Assembly (NCBI GenBank): GCA_966250385.1
Contig: CBINHC010000003.1
Location: 186,001 to 250,000 of the forward strand
Length of the DNA: 64,000 bases
Source of the DNA: DASWTL01 sp966250385
Lineage (GTDB): Bacteria > Bacteroidota > Bacteroidia > Sphingobacteriales > Sphingobacteriaceae
Direction: 5' to 3'
The translations under genes and the position numbers were made by a program. The first letter of the stretch is position 1. Every line of letters begins with the position of its first letter. Shown piece after piece: positions 16,167 to 24,328 of this stretch. The notes under the pieces are model-generated. The model was not told the DNA's origin and did not search any database. It saw nothing but the letters and a program-made list of their open reading frames with translations.

Positions 16167-17566
16167 TACTCCAGGTTTATGGCCTTCATTTTATTGTACA
16201 GCGTTTTCCGGTCGATGTTCAGGATTTTCGCAGCCTTGGTCTTATTGAAATTGACCTCCTTGAGTACCTTCAGAATGGCGTCATACTCCGCTTCGAGGGC
16301 GGCGTTCTTCAGGTCCCGCTTGTTCTCCTTGACCATCATGCTTTGGCCAACGGCATTCTCAATGGCGGTCACGCGATCAAAGGTCGAAATCTCCAGGGGC
16401 AGCGCCTTCACCTGGATCAGGTTACCTTCTGACATCAGGGTGGCCCGCCGGACGACATTCTTGATCTCGCGGACGTTGCCCGGCCAGTTATAGGTCAGGA
16501 AGCAGTTGGTCACTTCCGTTGAAAATCCTTCCACGTGCCGGTTCAGTTCCGCATTAGCCTGTTTCAGGAAAAAGTCTGCGAACAGCAGAATATCTTTTCC
16601 GCGGTTCCTCAGGGGCGGAAGGCTGATTCCGAATTCGTTAAAGCGGTGATAAAGATCCTCCCGGAATTTTCCTTTCTGAATGGCATCCTGAAGGTTCTCG
16701 TTGGTCGCTACGATGATCCGCACATCCAGTTCGATCTCCTTGGTGCTTCCGATCCGCTTGACCCTGCGTTCCTGTACGGTCCGCAGCAAGGCGGCCTGGA
16801 TGTCGTAGGAAAGATTTCCCACTTCGTCCAGGAACAGCGTGCCACCGTTGGCCATCTCAAAATGGCCGATCTTGGTATACAGGGCCCCGGTAAAGGAACC
16901 TTTTTCGTGGCCGAAGAACTCGCTTCCCGCCAGCTCCTTGGTCAGTGACCCGCAATCCATGGCAATAAATGGCTGGTCACGTCTCTTGCTGAGCTGATGA
17001 ATGCTTTTGGCCACCGATTCCTTGCCGGTTCCGCTTTCGCCCATCAGGATCACGCTGTAGTTGGTCGGAGCGACCAGCTCGATCTGGCGCAGCAGTTCGC
17101 GGGAAACGCTGCTTTGCCCGACAATGAATTCTTCAGAAATGGCTTCCGGCTTCTTTGTTTCACGTTTCGGATGCCCGTCGGTGATGTAGGCGTCTTTCCT
17201 GGCCTCCTGGGACTCGATCGCCTTGTTGATGGTGCTCAGGATCTCGTCAGGATACAGGGGCTTGGTGATATAGTCGAACGCGCCCATTTTGATGAGCTCG
17301 ACGGCCAGCTTGATATCGGAATAGCCCGTTATGATGATGACCCCGGTACTGGGATAATCCGTTCTGACCTTCCGCAGGATCTCCCTGCCGTCGGTGTCTT
17401 CCAGGCGGAAGTCGCAAAGGATCAGGTCAAAAGAATCCTTCAGGAGACATTCAAATGCTGATGAACCACTGGTCGCAGTGGTAACCTCGAACCCGTTCCG
17501 GGTCAGAAATTTTGATAATAGAAGTCCAATATTGATTTCATCATCAACGATCAGTATTTTTTTCAT
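16166..17566 (-). CDS. sigma-54-dependent response regulator (NtrC family)
   Basis: This 466-residue protein has the full NtrC layout: REC domain with acceptor D52 (LILCDFRLEDTDG), AAA+ domain with Walker A GESGTGKE (176-183), the sigma-54 contact loop GSFTGA (223-228, a common variant of GAFTGA) and GGTLFLDEVG (Walker B), and a Fis-type helix-turn-helix at the C-terminus (NKTKAAKILNIDRKTLYNKM). It activates RpoN-dependent promoters when phosphorylated. It is the first gene of the operon. No certain -24/-12 site was found in the window, so its targets are unknown. Confidence 0.96.
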   Translation of the reverse strand: MKKILIVDDEINIGLLLSKFLTRNGFEVTTATSGSSAFECLLKDSFDLILCDFRLEDTDGREILRKVRTDYPSTGVIIITGYSDIKLAVELIKMGAFDYITKPLYPDEILSTINKAIESQEARKDAYITDGHPKRETKKPEAISEEFIVGQSSVSRELLRQIELVAPTNYSVILMGESGTGKESVAKSIHQLSKRRDQPFIAMDCGSLTKELAGSEFFGHEKGSFTGALYTKIGHFEMANGGTLFLDEVGNLSYDIQAALLRTVQERRVKRIGSTKEIELDVRIIVATNENLQDAIQKGKFREDLYHRFNEFGISLPPLRNRGKDILLFADFFLKQANAELNRHVEGFSTEVTNCFLTYNWPGNVREIKNVVRRATLMSEGNLIQVKALPLEISTFDRVTAIENAVGQSMMVKENKRDLKNAALEAEYDAILKVLKEVNFNKTKAAKILNIDRKTLYNKMKAINLE

Positions 17567-17576
17567 TGAGCAGGGT

Positions 17577-17637
17577 TAATTCGTAAAAGGCCGGATATGA
17601 AATATCCAAACTCACCTATAGCTAATATAACGAATTA
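17577..17637. repeat. nested inverted repeats upstream of the sigma-54 activator
   Basis: TAATTCGT (17577-17584) and ACGAATTA (17630-17637) are perfect inverted copies. Inside them GGATAT-GAA-ATATCC (17593-17607) forms a second palindrome. Both lie between the activator start (17566) and the crotonase stop, and could be operator sites or a folded leader. Confidence 0.4.
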
Positions 17638-17681
17638 TTCGGATCGGGAATAAATTTCTACAATTTACGCCGGGGCCGGGG

Positions 17682-18464
17682 TCAGCTGCGCGAAAAATCG
17701 GGTTTTCTCTTGGCCAGAAAGGCGGAGACCCCTTCCGTGAAGTCCGGCGTTCCGAAGCACCGGCCGAATTCTCCGATCTCGGCTTCGAACCCGTTAACAC
17801 CGGCCTCGAAGCCTGCATTGACTGCCCGGATGGCGCTTGCAACGGCCATCGGCGACCTGCTGAGAATCTTCGTAAGGATCTCCTCGGCCCTGCTGATGAG
17901 CTCTTCCTGAGGGACCACATGGTTAACCAGTCCGAATGCAAATGCATCCGCTCCGCTGATCATATCCGCCGTCAGGATCATCTCGAGTGCTTTTCCCCGT
18001 CCAACCAGTTGTGCCAGTCGCTGGGTACCGCCATAACCCGGGATCAGGCCCAGGGTCACCTCCGGTAAACCCAGCTTCGCACTTTCCGCAGCGATGCGGA
18101 TATGACAGGCGAGCGCGAGTTCCAGGCCCCCGCCCAGGGCGAAGCCGTTAATGGCGGCAATGACCGGTTTGGGACTGTTCTGGATCAGGTCGAATACCTT
18201 TTTGTGGCCGTCTTCGGCCAGTTTCCGGCCTTCTTCCACAGAGAATGAGGCAAATTCGCTGATATCCGCTCCGGCCACAAATGCTTTCTGGCCTGAACCG
18301 GTCAGGATGATACCGCCGGTCTCAGGGTCGCCCGCTGCTCCGCTGATCGCCTGGTGCAGCTCTTCGAGGGTCGCCTTATTCAGGGCATTCAATTTGCTTT
18401 CGCGGTTGATGGTCAGGTATAATATTCGGTTTCTGGTCTCGGCCAGCAGGTTTTCGTATTTCAT
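17682..18464 (-). CDS. enoyl-CoA hydratase/isomerase (crotonase) family protein
   Basis: The 260-residue protein is a typical crotonase. The oxyanion-hole regions are KAFVAGADISEF and NGFALGGGLELALACHIRIA, and the two acidic catalytic positions of hydratases are present: Glu in GGGLELA and Glu in LGLPEVTLGLIPGYGGTQRL. It would hydrate trans-2-enoyl-CoA in fatty-acid or branched-chain acid oxidation. It follows a B12-binding domain gene by 13 bp, a pairing that suggests acyl-CoA metabolism, although the substrate cannot be specified. Confidence 0.93.
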   Translation of the reverse strand: MKYENLLAETRNRILYLTINRESKLNALNKATLEELHQAISGAAGDPETGGIILTGSGQKAFVAGADISEFASFSVEEGRKLAEDGHKKVFDLIQNSPKPVIAAINGFALGGGLELALACHIRIAAESAKLGLPEVTLGLIPGYGGTQRLAQLVGRGKALEMILTADMISGADAFAFGLVNHVVPQEELISRAEEILTKILSRSPMAVASAIRAVNAGFEAGVNGFEAEIGEFGRCFGTPDFTEGVSAFLAKRKPDFSRS

Positions 18465-18477
18465 GGTCCGGTTTGCT

Positions 18478-18897
18478 TTAAAATTCCCTGTTCTGTTTAA
18501 CCCAGTCGGTAATGTAACTCACGATCTCCTGCGTGTGGGCTCCCGGGGCAAACAGCTGTCCGACCCCGATTTCGCGAAGCGATTTCATATCCGCGTCCGG
18601 GATGATCCCGCCGCCGGTCAGCAGCACATCGTGCAGGCCTTTTTCTTTCATCAGTCCGATTACCTTGGGGAAAACGGTCATGTGAGCTCCTGAAAGGATG
18701 GAGATCCCGATCGCATCGGCGTCTTCCTGAAGTGCCGTATTGACGACCATTTCAGGGGTTTGCCTCAGGCCGGTATAAATTACCTCCATTCCGGCATCCC
18801 GCAGGGAAGTTGCAATGATCTTGGCGCCGCGGTCATGGCCGTCCAGGCCTACTTTAGCCACCAGGACCCGTATAGGGCGATTGAGTTCTTTTGTCAT
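18478..18897 (-). CDS. stand-alone cobalamin-binding domain protein (methylmalonyl-CoA mutase C-terminal type)
   Basis: The 139-residue protein consists of a B12-binding domain only. It has the DxHxxG motif in GLDGHDRGAK, whose His is the lower axial ligand of cobalamin, plus SILSGAHMT and LTGGGIIPDAD, which close over the nucleotide tail. Such small subunits pair with a separate catalytic subunit of mutases of the methylmalonyl-CoA, isobutyryl-CoA or ethylmalonyl-CoA type, which is not in this window. The start ATG at 18897 is used because homology begins just after it. It is co-transcribed with the crotonase. Confidence 0.92.
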   Translation of the reverse strand: MTKELNRPIRVLVAKVGLDGHDRGAKIIATSLRDAGMEVIYTGLRQTPEMVVNTALQEDADAIGISILSGAHMTVFPKVIGLMKEKGLHDVLLTGGGIIPDADMKSLREIGVGQLFAPGAHTQEIVSYITDWVKQNREF

Positions 18898-18988
18898 AAT
18901 CGGTTTCGGTAAAATTAAGAAGAAAAATTCAACCGGAGTAACCAGGCCGGCCAACGGGATGCCGGCCGGAAGGGCGCTGTTTTTTTAC

Positions 18989-18996
18989 TACTTTTG
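18989..18996 (+). promoter_or_regulatory. -7 element for glnS
   Basis: TACTTTTG matches TAnnTTTG fully and lies 43 bases before the glnS ATG. Confidence 0.65.
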
Positions 18997-19039
18997 CAAA
19001 CTTTAGAAACTGCGCACGTTATATCGATATAACCACATT

Positions 19040-20710
19040 ATGAGCGACGAAAGATCACTGAACTTCATTGAAGAGATCATTGAAGAGGATATCCGCAACG
19101 GGAAGCATGAGGGCCGGGTCCATACCCGTTTCCCTCCTGAGCCGAACGGCTATCTTCATATCGGACATGCCAAGTCCATCTGCCTTAATTTTTCCCTGGC
19201 GGCCCGTTATAACGGGAAAACGAACCTCCGTTTTGATGATACCAATCCGGTAACCGAAGACACCGAATACGTTGAGAGTATCCGGGAAGATATCCGGTGG
19301 CTCGGCTTTCAGTGGGACGCCGAACTTTATTCGTCCGATTATTTTGATCAGCTGTATGAATTTGCCGTCGAACTGATCCGGAAAGGGAAGGCCTATGTGG
19401 ACGACAGCACGCCGGAGGAGATCGCGGCCGCAAAGGGTTCTCCGACCGAACCGGGTACGCCGACGCCGTGCCGGGACCGGAGCATCGGGGAGAATCTCAG
19501 GCTTTTTGAAGAAATGAAGGGGGGCAAATATCCCGACGGCGCCAAGGTGCTGCGGGCGAAGATCGACCTGGCCTCTCCCAATATGCACATGCGCGATCCG
19601 CTGATGTACCGGATCAGGCACGCTCACCATCACCGCACCGGCGACAAGTGGTGCATTTACCCGATGTATGACTTTGCCCACGGACAGTCAGATTCCATCG
19701 AAAAGATCACGCATTCGGTCTGTACACTGGAGTTCATTCCGCACCGGCCGCTTTACAACTGGTTTATCGAGGAACTGGGTATCTTCCCTTCCCGCCAATA
19801 CGAGTTTTCGCGGCTGAACCTGAACTATACGGTCATGAGCAAGCGGAAGCTGCTCCAGCTGGTCAACGAGGGCTTCGTTACCGGCTGGGACGATCCCCGG
19901 ATGCCGACGATCAGCGGTCTTCGCCGCCGCGGTTACACCCCGGCCAGTATCCGGAATTTCTGTGAGCGGATCGGTGTTGCAAAAAGAGAAAATATCATTG
20001 ATGTGGGTCTCCTGGAATTTTGCATCCGGGAAGATCTGAATAAGACCGCATGGCGGAGAATGGCGGTCCTGGATCCCGTGAAACTCGTCATCACCAACTA
20101 CCCGGAAGGGCAGGAGGAGTTCATGGAAGGCGAGAACAATCCCGAAATGGAAGGCGGGGAAGGCACGCGTCCTATCCCGTTCAGCAGGGAGCTGTGGATC
20201 GAACGGGAGGACTTCATGGAGGAGCCGCCGAAGAAATTTTTCCGGCTCGGTCCCGGACTGTCTGTTCGTTTGAAGCACGCCTACATCGTCCGCTGCGAGG
20301 ATTTCGTAAAGGACGGGTCCGGCCGGGTAACCGAGATCCGTGCGACCTACCACCCGGATTCCCGGAGCGGCAGCGATACCAGCGGTATTAACGTGAAGGG
20401 GACGATCCACTGGGTCAGTGTCCCGCACGCTAAAACGGCCGAGATCAGACTGTATGACCGGCTCTTCAAAGTTGAAGACCCGCAGAGCGAGGAAGGTGAC
20501 TTCAAGGACTACATCAATTCTGACAGCATGCAGGTATTGGAACATGCGTATGTCGAGGCCGATGTGATGAATGCCGTTCCCGGAAAGGGATATCAGTTCA
20601 TCCGGAAAGGTTATTTTACGCTTGATACGGACTCAACCCCGGAAAAGCTGGTGTTCAACCGCACGGTTACCCTGAAGGACGCCTGGGCGAAAGAACAAAA
20701 GAAAAGCTGA
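19040..20710 (+). CDS. glnS: glutaminyl-tRNA synthetase
   Basis: The 556-residue enzyme has the class I signatures PPEPNGYLHIGHAKS (HIGH at 40-43) and VMSKR (265-269), the GlnRS-type RFDDTNP, and the C-terminal two-barrel anticodon-binding region. The length is close to E. coli GlnRS. It charges tRNA-Gln directly, so this organism need not rely only on the GatCAB route; a discriminating GluRS is also encoded at 29182. A -7 element and a clear terminator bracket the gene as a single unit. Confidence 0.97.
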   Translation: MSDERSLNFIEEIIEEDIRNGKHEGRVHTRFPPEPNGYLHIGHAKSICLNFSLAARYNGKTNLRFDDTNPVTEDTEYVESIREDIRWLGFQWDAELYSSDYFDQLYEFAVELIRKGKAYVDDSTPEEIAAAKGSPTEPGTPTPCRDRSIGENLRLFEEMKGGKYPDGAKVLRAKIDLASPNMHMRDPLMYRIRHAHHHRTGDKWCIYPMYDFAHGQSDSIEKITHSVCTLEFIPHRPLYNWFIEELGIFPSRQYEFSRLNLNYTVMSKRKLLQLVNEGFVTGWDDPRMPTISGLRRRGYTPASIRNFCERIGVAKRENIIDVGLLEFCIREDLNKTAWRRMAVLDPVKLVITNYPEGQEEFMEGENNPEMEGGEGTRPIPFSRELWIEREDFMEEPPKKFFRLGPGLSVRLKHAYIVRCEDFVKDGSGRVTEIRATYHPDSRSGSDTSGINVKGTIHWVSVPHAKTAEIRLYDRLFKVEDPQSEEGDFKDYINSDSMQVLEHAYVEADVMNAVPGKGYQFIRKGYFTLDTDSTPEKLVFNRTVTLKDAWAKEQKKS

Positions 20711-20715
20711 AAAGC

Positions 20716-20754
20716 AGAAGAGGCATCACCCGCGGGATTATGCCTCTTCTTTTA
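20716..20754 (+). terminator. glnS terminator
   Basis: AGAAGAGGCA pairs with TGCCTCTTCT over a 15-base loop and is followed by TTTAT. Confidence 0.75.
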
Positions 20755-20785
20755 TCCTGTGATCGCCTCGGCGATCCCCATATTC

Positions 20786-21613
20786 CTAATAATATTTCCG
20801 GTACAGATTATATAAGACCTTTTTGTCAGCATCCGTGAGCACCGGGCTCAGGTCGGTCTGGATAAAGTGCAGTTTGAATGCCCGGATCGCGGCATCCATA
20901 TTTTTAATGTCGTACCCGATGATCCGCAGGGCCTCCTGGGGATTGAAATTAGCCGGAAGGCTGTCCACTGTCGTGCTGTCCGGCCAGAGACCGAAACCAT
21001 TTTCCGCCAGTCTTTTCCATGGAAAGGTTGGGTTCGGGTCGACTTTCCGCGGCGGAGCGATATCCGAGTGTCCGATAAAGTTGGCCTCCGGGATCCCATG
21101 GTTCTTCTTCAGCAGGGCAAGCACCTGCAGCAAACTGGTCACCTGGGCTTCTGCGAACGGTTCATAGCCGTTGTTGTCAAGCTCTATCCCGATTGAGGAA
21201 GAGTTGAGATCGCTGGCATTTCCCCATTTACTGATTCCGGCATGATGCGCCCGGAGGTAGTCGTTCAGCATATGATACACTTTCCCGTCCCGTCCGATCA
21301 CATAGTGCGCGCTGACCTGGGTCCGCGGAAGGGTGAAGGTCCGTAACGTCTGATCGGTGGAGTTCTGCGCCGTGTGGTGGATGATCACGTAATTCGGCTT
21401 GCGGATACTGAAGTTGGTCGTTCCTACCCACTGGTCGCCCGACCGGAACGTTTCGCTGCCCGGCAGGGCAGGCGGGGTAGCGCGGTAAATTTTGGAAAAT
21501 GCTTTTGCCTGCTTTTTGTAAGCCTTGTTGGTCGGTCCGTAGGGGTTGGTGGAGCAGGAGGTGCATGCTGCCCCGATCAGCAGGAAAGACAGGGCGCGGT
21601 TGAAAATTTTCAT
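20786..21613 (-). CDS. N-acetylmuramoyl-L-alanine amidase, AmpD-like lipoprotein
   Basis: The 275-residue protein starts with a lipoprotein-type signal, MKIFNRALSFLLIGAACTSC. The amidase_2 domain has VIIHHTAQN with the first zinc His, AHYVIGRDGKVYHML, and FIGHSDIAPPRKVDPNPTFPW with the second His and the Asp ligand. It cleaves the bond between N-acetylmuramic acid and the stem peptide. The lipid anchor puts it in the periplasm or at the outer membrane, unlike cytoplasmic AmpD. It converges with glnS, whose terminator lies between the two. Confidence 0.9.
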   Translation of the reverse strand: MKIFNRALSFLLIGAACTSCSTNPYGPTNKAYKKQAKAFSKIYRATPPALPGSETFRSGDQWVGTTNFSIRKPNYVIIHHTAQNSTDQTLRTFTLPRTQVSAHYVIGRDGKVYHMLNDYLRAHHAGISKWGNASDLNSSSIGIELDNNGYEPFAEAQVTSLLQVLALLKKNHGIPEANFIGHSDIAPPRKVDPNPTFPWKRLAENGFGLWPDSTTVDSLPANFNPQEALRIIGYDIKNMDAAIRAFKLHFIQTDLSPVLTDADKKVLYNLYRKYY

Positions 21614-21721
21614 CGTAATAGGTTCTGGAAAAAAGGCCAAATTATCAAAAAAATAATCAACCGGCCGGCAGATTAAACAAAACCGTCTGAAACAGGGTAG
21701 TTACAATAAAAAATCTGACCT

Positions 21722-22198
21722 ATGAATATACTATCATCGCTCGCCGGAGGACTGGCCGGGGCGCTTGCCGTTACGCTGCTGAATGAAGCATTAAAGAGGA
21801 TCGATGCCGATGCCCCGAGAATGGACCGGATGGGAATGGAGGCTGTATCAAAGGGTTTCCGCGCCCTACATCAGCCGGTCCCGCCGGAACCCGAGCTCTA
21901 TAAGTACAGTATGCTGGGGGATCTGATTAGCAACACCCTGTTCTTTAGTTTTACCGGGAAGGGCAGCAGCCGCAAATCGTTGTTCCGCGGCGGGCTGCTT
22001 GGCCTGAGTTCCGGTATGGGGGCCGTTTTTACCCCGGAACACCTCGGACTGGATCCAGAACCAAGCAACAGGACGACCAGGACACAGGTCATGACCGTTG
22101 CCTACTACCTGATCGGCGGACTGGTCGCCGGAGCGGTGAGCAAACTTATTGAAAAGAAAGCGGCGCCTGAGCCGGTGCGCCGGTTTTCCGTTTTCTGA
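21722..22198 (+). CDS. hypothetical membrane-associated protein
   Basis: The family of this 158-residue protein is not recognised. It has an N-terminal glycine/alanine-rich hydrophobic segment (LSSLAGGLAGALAVTLLNEAL), a middle hydrophobic patch (LGDLISNTLFFSF), another at SLFRGGLLGLSSGMGAVF, and a fourth at VAYYLIGGLVAGAVSKLI before a charged tail. It looks like a small protein with three to four membrane segments. It is a single gene followed by a strong terminator, transcribed away from the amidase gene. Confidence 0.7.
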   Translation: MNILSSLAGGLAGALAVTLLNEALKRIDADAPRMDRMGMEAVSKGFRALHQPVPPEPELYKYSMLGDLISNTLFFSFTGKGSSRKSLFRGGLLGLSSGMGAVFTPEHLGLDPEPSNRTTRTQVMTVAYYLIGGLVAGAVSKLIEKKAAPEPVRRFSVF

Positions 22199-22217
22199 GA
22201 TCGGTACAGCAAACTGC

Positions 22218-22256
22218 CAAAGGCCGTTCCCGAAGGAATGGCCTTTGATTTTTTAA
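22218..22256 (+). terminator. strong rho-independent terminator
   Basis: A 13-bp stem (CAAAGGCCGTTCC with GGAATGGCCTTTG, one G-T pair) closed by the tetraloop CGAA is followed by ATTTTTT. Confidence 0.85.
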
Positions 22257-22353
22257 GAAAGATAAAAAAATCCGAAAATTTCATTTTCTCTTCATGATGC
22301 CGGTGTTGTTTTGTATAAGTAAAGACATCAACCTTTTAACCTCTGATTATCGT

Positions 22354-22932
22354 ATGAAAAAATTAGGATTATTATCTGCAGCCCTCTTACTCTCGGCTGG
22401 CGTATTCGCCCAGTCGGAGCCAAAGAATGAACACGGAATGGAAGTGCGCTCGGCAGCGCAGGCGAACTCCGGCGGATCCCGGGGCGCTGAAGTGAGCAGT
22501 ACGGCGGCCATAAAAGCACACAGTGATATGAGTGGCGTTGTTGACGTCCGTCAGTCCGCTAAAGAGTCCCGTAAAGCCCGCAAAGCTGAGCGCGTGGAAG
22601 CTGTTTCCGCGCTGAAGGCAGATCAGAAAGCGGTCCGGGCCGAACTTCGGGAGGACCTGAAAACGACCGTGAAGGCCGGGTCTGAAGATATGCACGATCT
22701 GAAGGCTGAAACCAGGGCGGACCTGAAGGCCGGCGTGGAAAGTTCCCGCAGCGACCTTGCGGACGCGCGGGCGGAACTGGTCACCAGAAAGCGCGAACTG
22801 CGTAAGGCTGCCAGGGAAGAACGCCGGGCCGTCCAACCGGTGAAGGCGAAGGTCAAAACGGATACCGGAGTGCAACTGCGCCGTCCGAAGATCAAGGGTG
22901 CCCTGCATGCAGGTGCCGCCGTTGGTTTATAA
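22354..22932 (+). CDS. exported Ala/Lys/Glu-rich coiled-coil protein
   Basis: The 192-residue product begins with the signal peptide MKKLGLLSAALLLSAGVFAQ. The mature part is highly charged and rich in Ala, Lys, Arg, Glu and Asp, with long helical heptad-like stretches (ESRKARKAERVEAVSAL and LKADQKAVRAELREDLK). No family is recognised. It looks like a periplasmic coiled-coil protein. The ATG at 22354 is chosen for the signal peptide; an earlier in-frame ATG exists at 22294 but adds unlikely residues. It is the first of several small exported proteins before the two-component system at 24.3 kb. Confidence 0.75.
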   Translation: MKKLGLLSAALLLSAGVFAQSEPKNEHGMEVRSAAQANSGGSRGAEVSSTAAIKAHSDMSGVVDVRQSAKESRKARKAERVEAVSALKADQKAVRAELREDLKTTVKAGSEDMHDLKAETRADLKAGVESSRSDLADARAELVTRKRELRKAAREERRAVQPVKAKVKTDTGVQLRRPKIKGALHAGAAVGL

Positions 22933-22976
22933 GCCGGCTTCTATCATATACACGCTTTAAACACATATCAATCCAG

Positions 22977-23014
22977 AGTTTGCCTCCTGCACGAGGCAAA
23001 CTTTGTTTATTTTT
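22977..23014 (+). terminator. terminator overlapping the next promoter
   Basis: AGTTTGCCTC (22977-22986) pairs perfectly with GAGGCAAACT (22993-23002) around CTGCAC and is followed by TTGTTTATTTTT. The U-tract contains the -7 element of the following gene. Confidence 0.8.
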
Positions 23015-23015
23015 G
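23008..23015 (+). promoter_or_regulatory. -7 element inside the terminator tail
   Basis: TATTTTTG fits TAnnTTTG and lies 8 bases before the ATG at 23024, so transcription would start at or just before the start codon. It shares bases with the U-tract of the preceding terminator. Confidence 0.55.
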
Positions 23016-23023
23016 CAACTGAA

Positions 23024-23467
23024 ATGGGAAAGAGTTTACGGAAAACGGGTCTGGTATGGCTAGCCTTGCTTTTACCGGTGTGGGGATGGGCTTCGTCCGC
23101 GAAGCTGACCGGCATGGAGCCGGTGCTTCAGGTGAAGATTAAGGATCGTCTTGAAAGCCGCGCTCAAAAGCGGCAGGACGACCGGAGTAAACAGAAAGTA
23201 AAAGAACAGCAAAAGGCGGATCAGAAGCGTAAGCAGGAACAAAAGCCGAAACAGGAACAGAAGCCGAAACAGGATCCCAGGCGGGGCCAGCGCCCTGATG
23301 ACCGGAAACGGCCCAATGAGGACGCCGGCCGCCAGGGGGAAAAACCTCAGATCAAGGAGGTCCCGAAGTCAATACATAAACTTAAGCCAAAATCCGTCAC
23401 GGAAAAAGTGAGGATTAAACGTCCGCCCGTTAAGGTAAAACCAAAAGGCAGGTTCAGGGTTTATTAG
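23024..23467 (+). CDS. exported Lys/Gln-rich low-complexity protein
   Basis: This 147-residue protein has a signal peptide (MGKSLRKTGLVWLALLLPVWGWASS) followed by a very basic, low-complexity region built of K, Q, R, E, D and P. Residues about 70-85 contain a short tandem repeat, KQEQKP. Near the C-terminus are KIRIKR-like basic clusters (VRIKRPPVKVKPKGRF). No fold is recognised; the mature protein is probably disordered and could bind anionic surface polymers or nucleic acid. It ends 8 bp before the outer-membrane barrel gene and may be co-transcribed with it. Confidence 0.7.
   Translation: MGKSLRKTGLVWLALLLPVWGWASSAKLTGMEPVLQVKIKDRLESRAQKRQDDRSKQKVKEQQKADQKRKQEQKPKQEQKPKQDPRRGQRPDDRKRPNEDAGRQGEKPQIKEVPKSIHKLKPKSVTEKVRIKRPPVKVKPKGRFRVY
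23231..23275 (+). repeat. 18-bp tandem repeat inside the Lys/Gln-rich gene
   Basis: Two and a half copies of an 18-bp unit (AAGCAGGAACAAAAGCCG with few changes) encode KQEQKP twice and a partial third copy. This kind of repeat can vary in copy number. Confidence 0.7.
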
Positions 23468-23475
23468 TCCGTCAC

Positions 23476-24327
23476 ATGAGGTATATACTGCTCGCAATTT
23501 TATCCGGAATCTTCAGTTTCGGCGCACTGGCTGCTGCGGATTCGACTGCGGTGCGCAAACCGTCGCTCACGCTGGCTGCCATCTACGGCAGCAATGCCAG
23601 TTACTATGGTCAGACCACGGCTGAACGACTGCCTTATATTCTGACGAATGCTTCGCTCCGGACTCCCGGAGGGTTCTACATCTCCGGCAGCGCCTACCGG
23701 TTACTGAACCTGGGCGGCTCCGGTATTTCCGCCATGGATGCATCAGCCGGTTTCGACTGGGATGTCACTCCTGACCTTACTGCCGGCATCGGCTATACCC
23801 GATCCTTTTATCCGGAGAACTCGCCGTTGCTGCAGGCCGGCAATAAGAATACGGCTACAGCTTCAGTCGGCTATGACTGGCAGTTTCTGGACACCGAGCT
23901 TGACGGTGACTACTCTTTCGGTGCCGAACACGATTTTTTCGTAACGCTGACCAATTCGAAATGGATCAGCCTGGGCGGGATCGGCAGCGATAAGGGATAT
24001 TTTACACTGGAGCCCTCCGTGGAGATCGTAGGGGGAACCCAGCACTACCTTGAAGAATATACCGTACGGAAGTCGCGGCGGGAAAAACTCCAGGACTGGA
24101 TCAAAAATCCGACTACGCCACCGGGGCAGGATAAGACTAAAACGGTCACTTCCAGTAAGACGAGCTTTGATGTTCTCTCCTATAACCTGGGGTTGCCAAT
24201 CGGCTATAACCGGGGTAATTACCTGCTTGAAGCGGGATACCAGCTGTCCGTTCCCGGAAAAAAAGTTGCTGCCGACTCACGCCGGCCGCATTCTTTCTTT
24301 AACTTAAGCTTTTATTATCAGTTCTGA
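23476..24327 (+). CDS. probable outer-membrane beta-barrel protein
   Basis: The 283-residue protein has a signal peptide (MRYILLAILSGIFSFGALAAA). The mature part is full of alternating aromatic/small strand patterns (YILTNASLRTPGGFYISGSAY, split by short turns) and ends in FYYQF, the terminal Phe expected of outer-membrane barrels. No specific family is recognised. Its stop lies one base before the GTG of the OmpR-type regulator, so the barrel and the two-component pair share an operon. It may be what the sensor monitors, or be regulated by it. Confidence 0.78.
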   Translation: MRYILLAILSGIFSFGALAAADSTAVRKPSLTLAAIYGSNASYYGQTTAERLPYILTNASLRTPGGFYISGSAYRLLNLGGSGISAMDASAGFDWDVTPDLTAGIGYTRSFYPENSPLLQAGNKNTATASVGYDWQFLDTELDGDYSFGAEHDFFVTLTNSKWISLGGIGSDKGYFTLEPSVEIVGGTQHYLEEYTVRKSRREKLQDWIKNPTTPPGQDKTKTVTSSKTSFDVLSYNLGLPIGYNRGNYLLEAGYQLSVPGKKVAADSRRPHSFFNLSFYYQF

Positions 24328-24328
24328 A

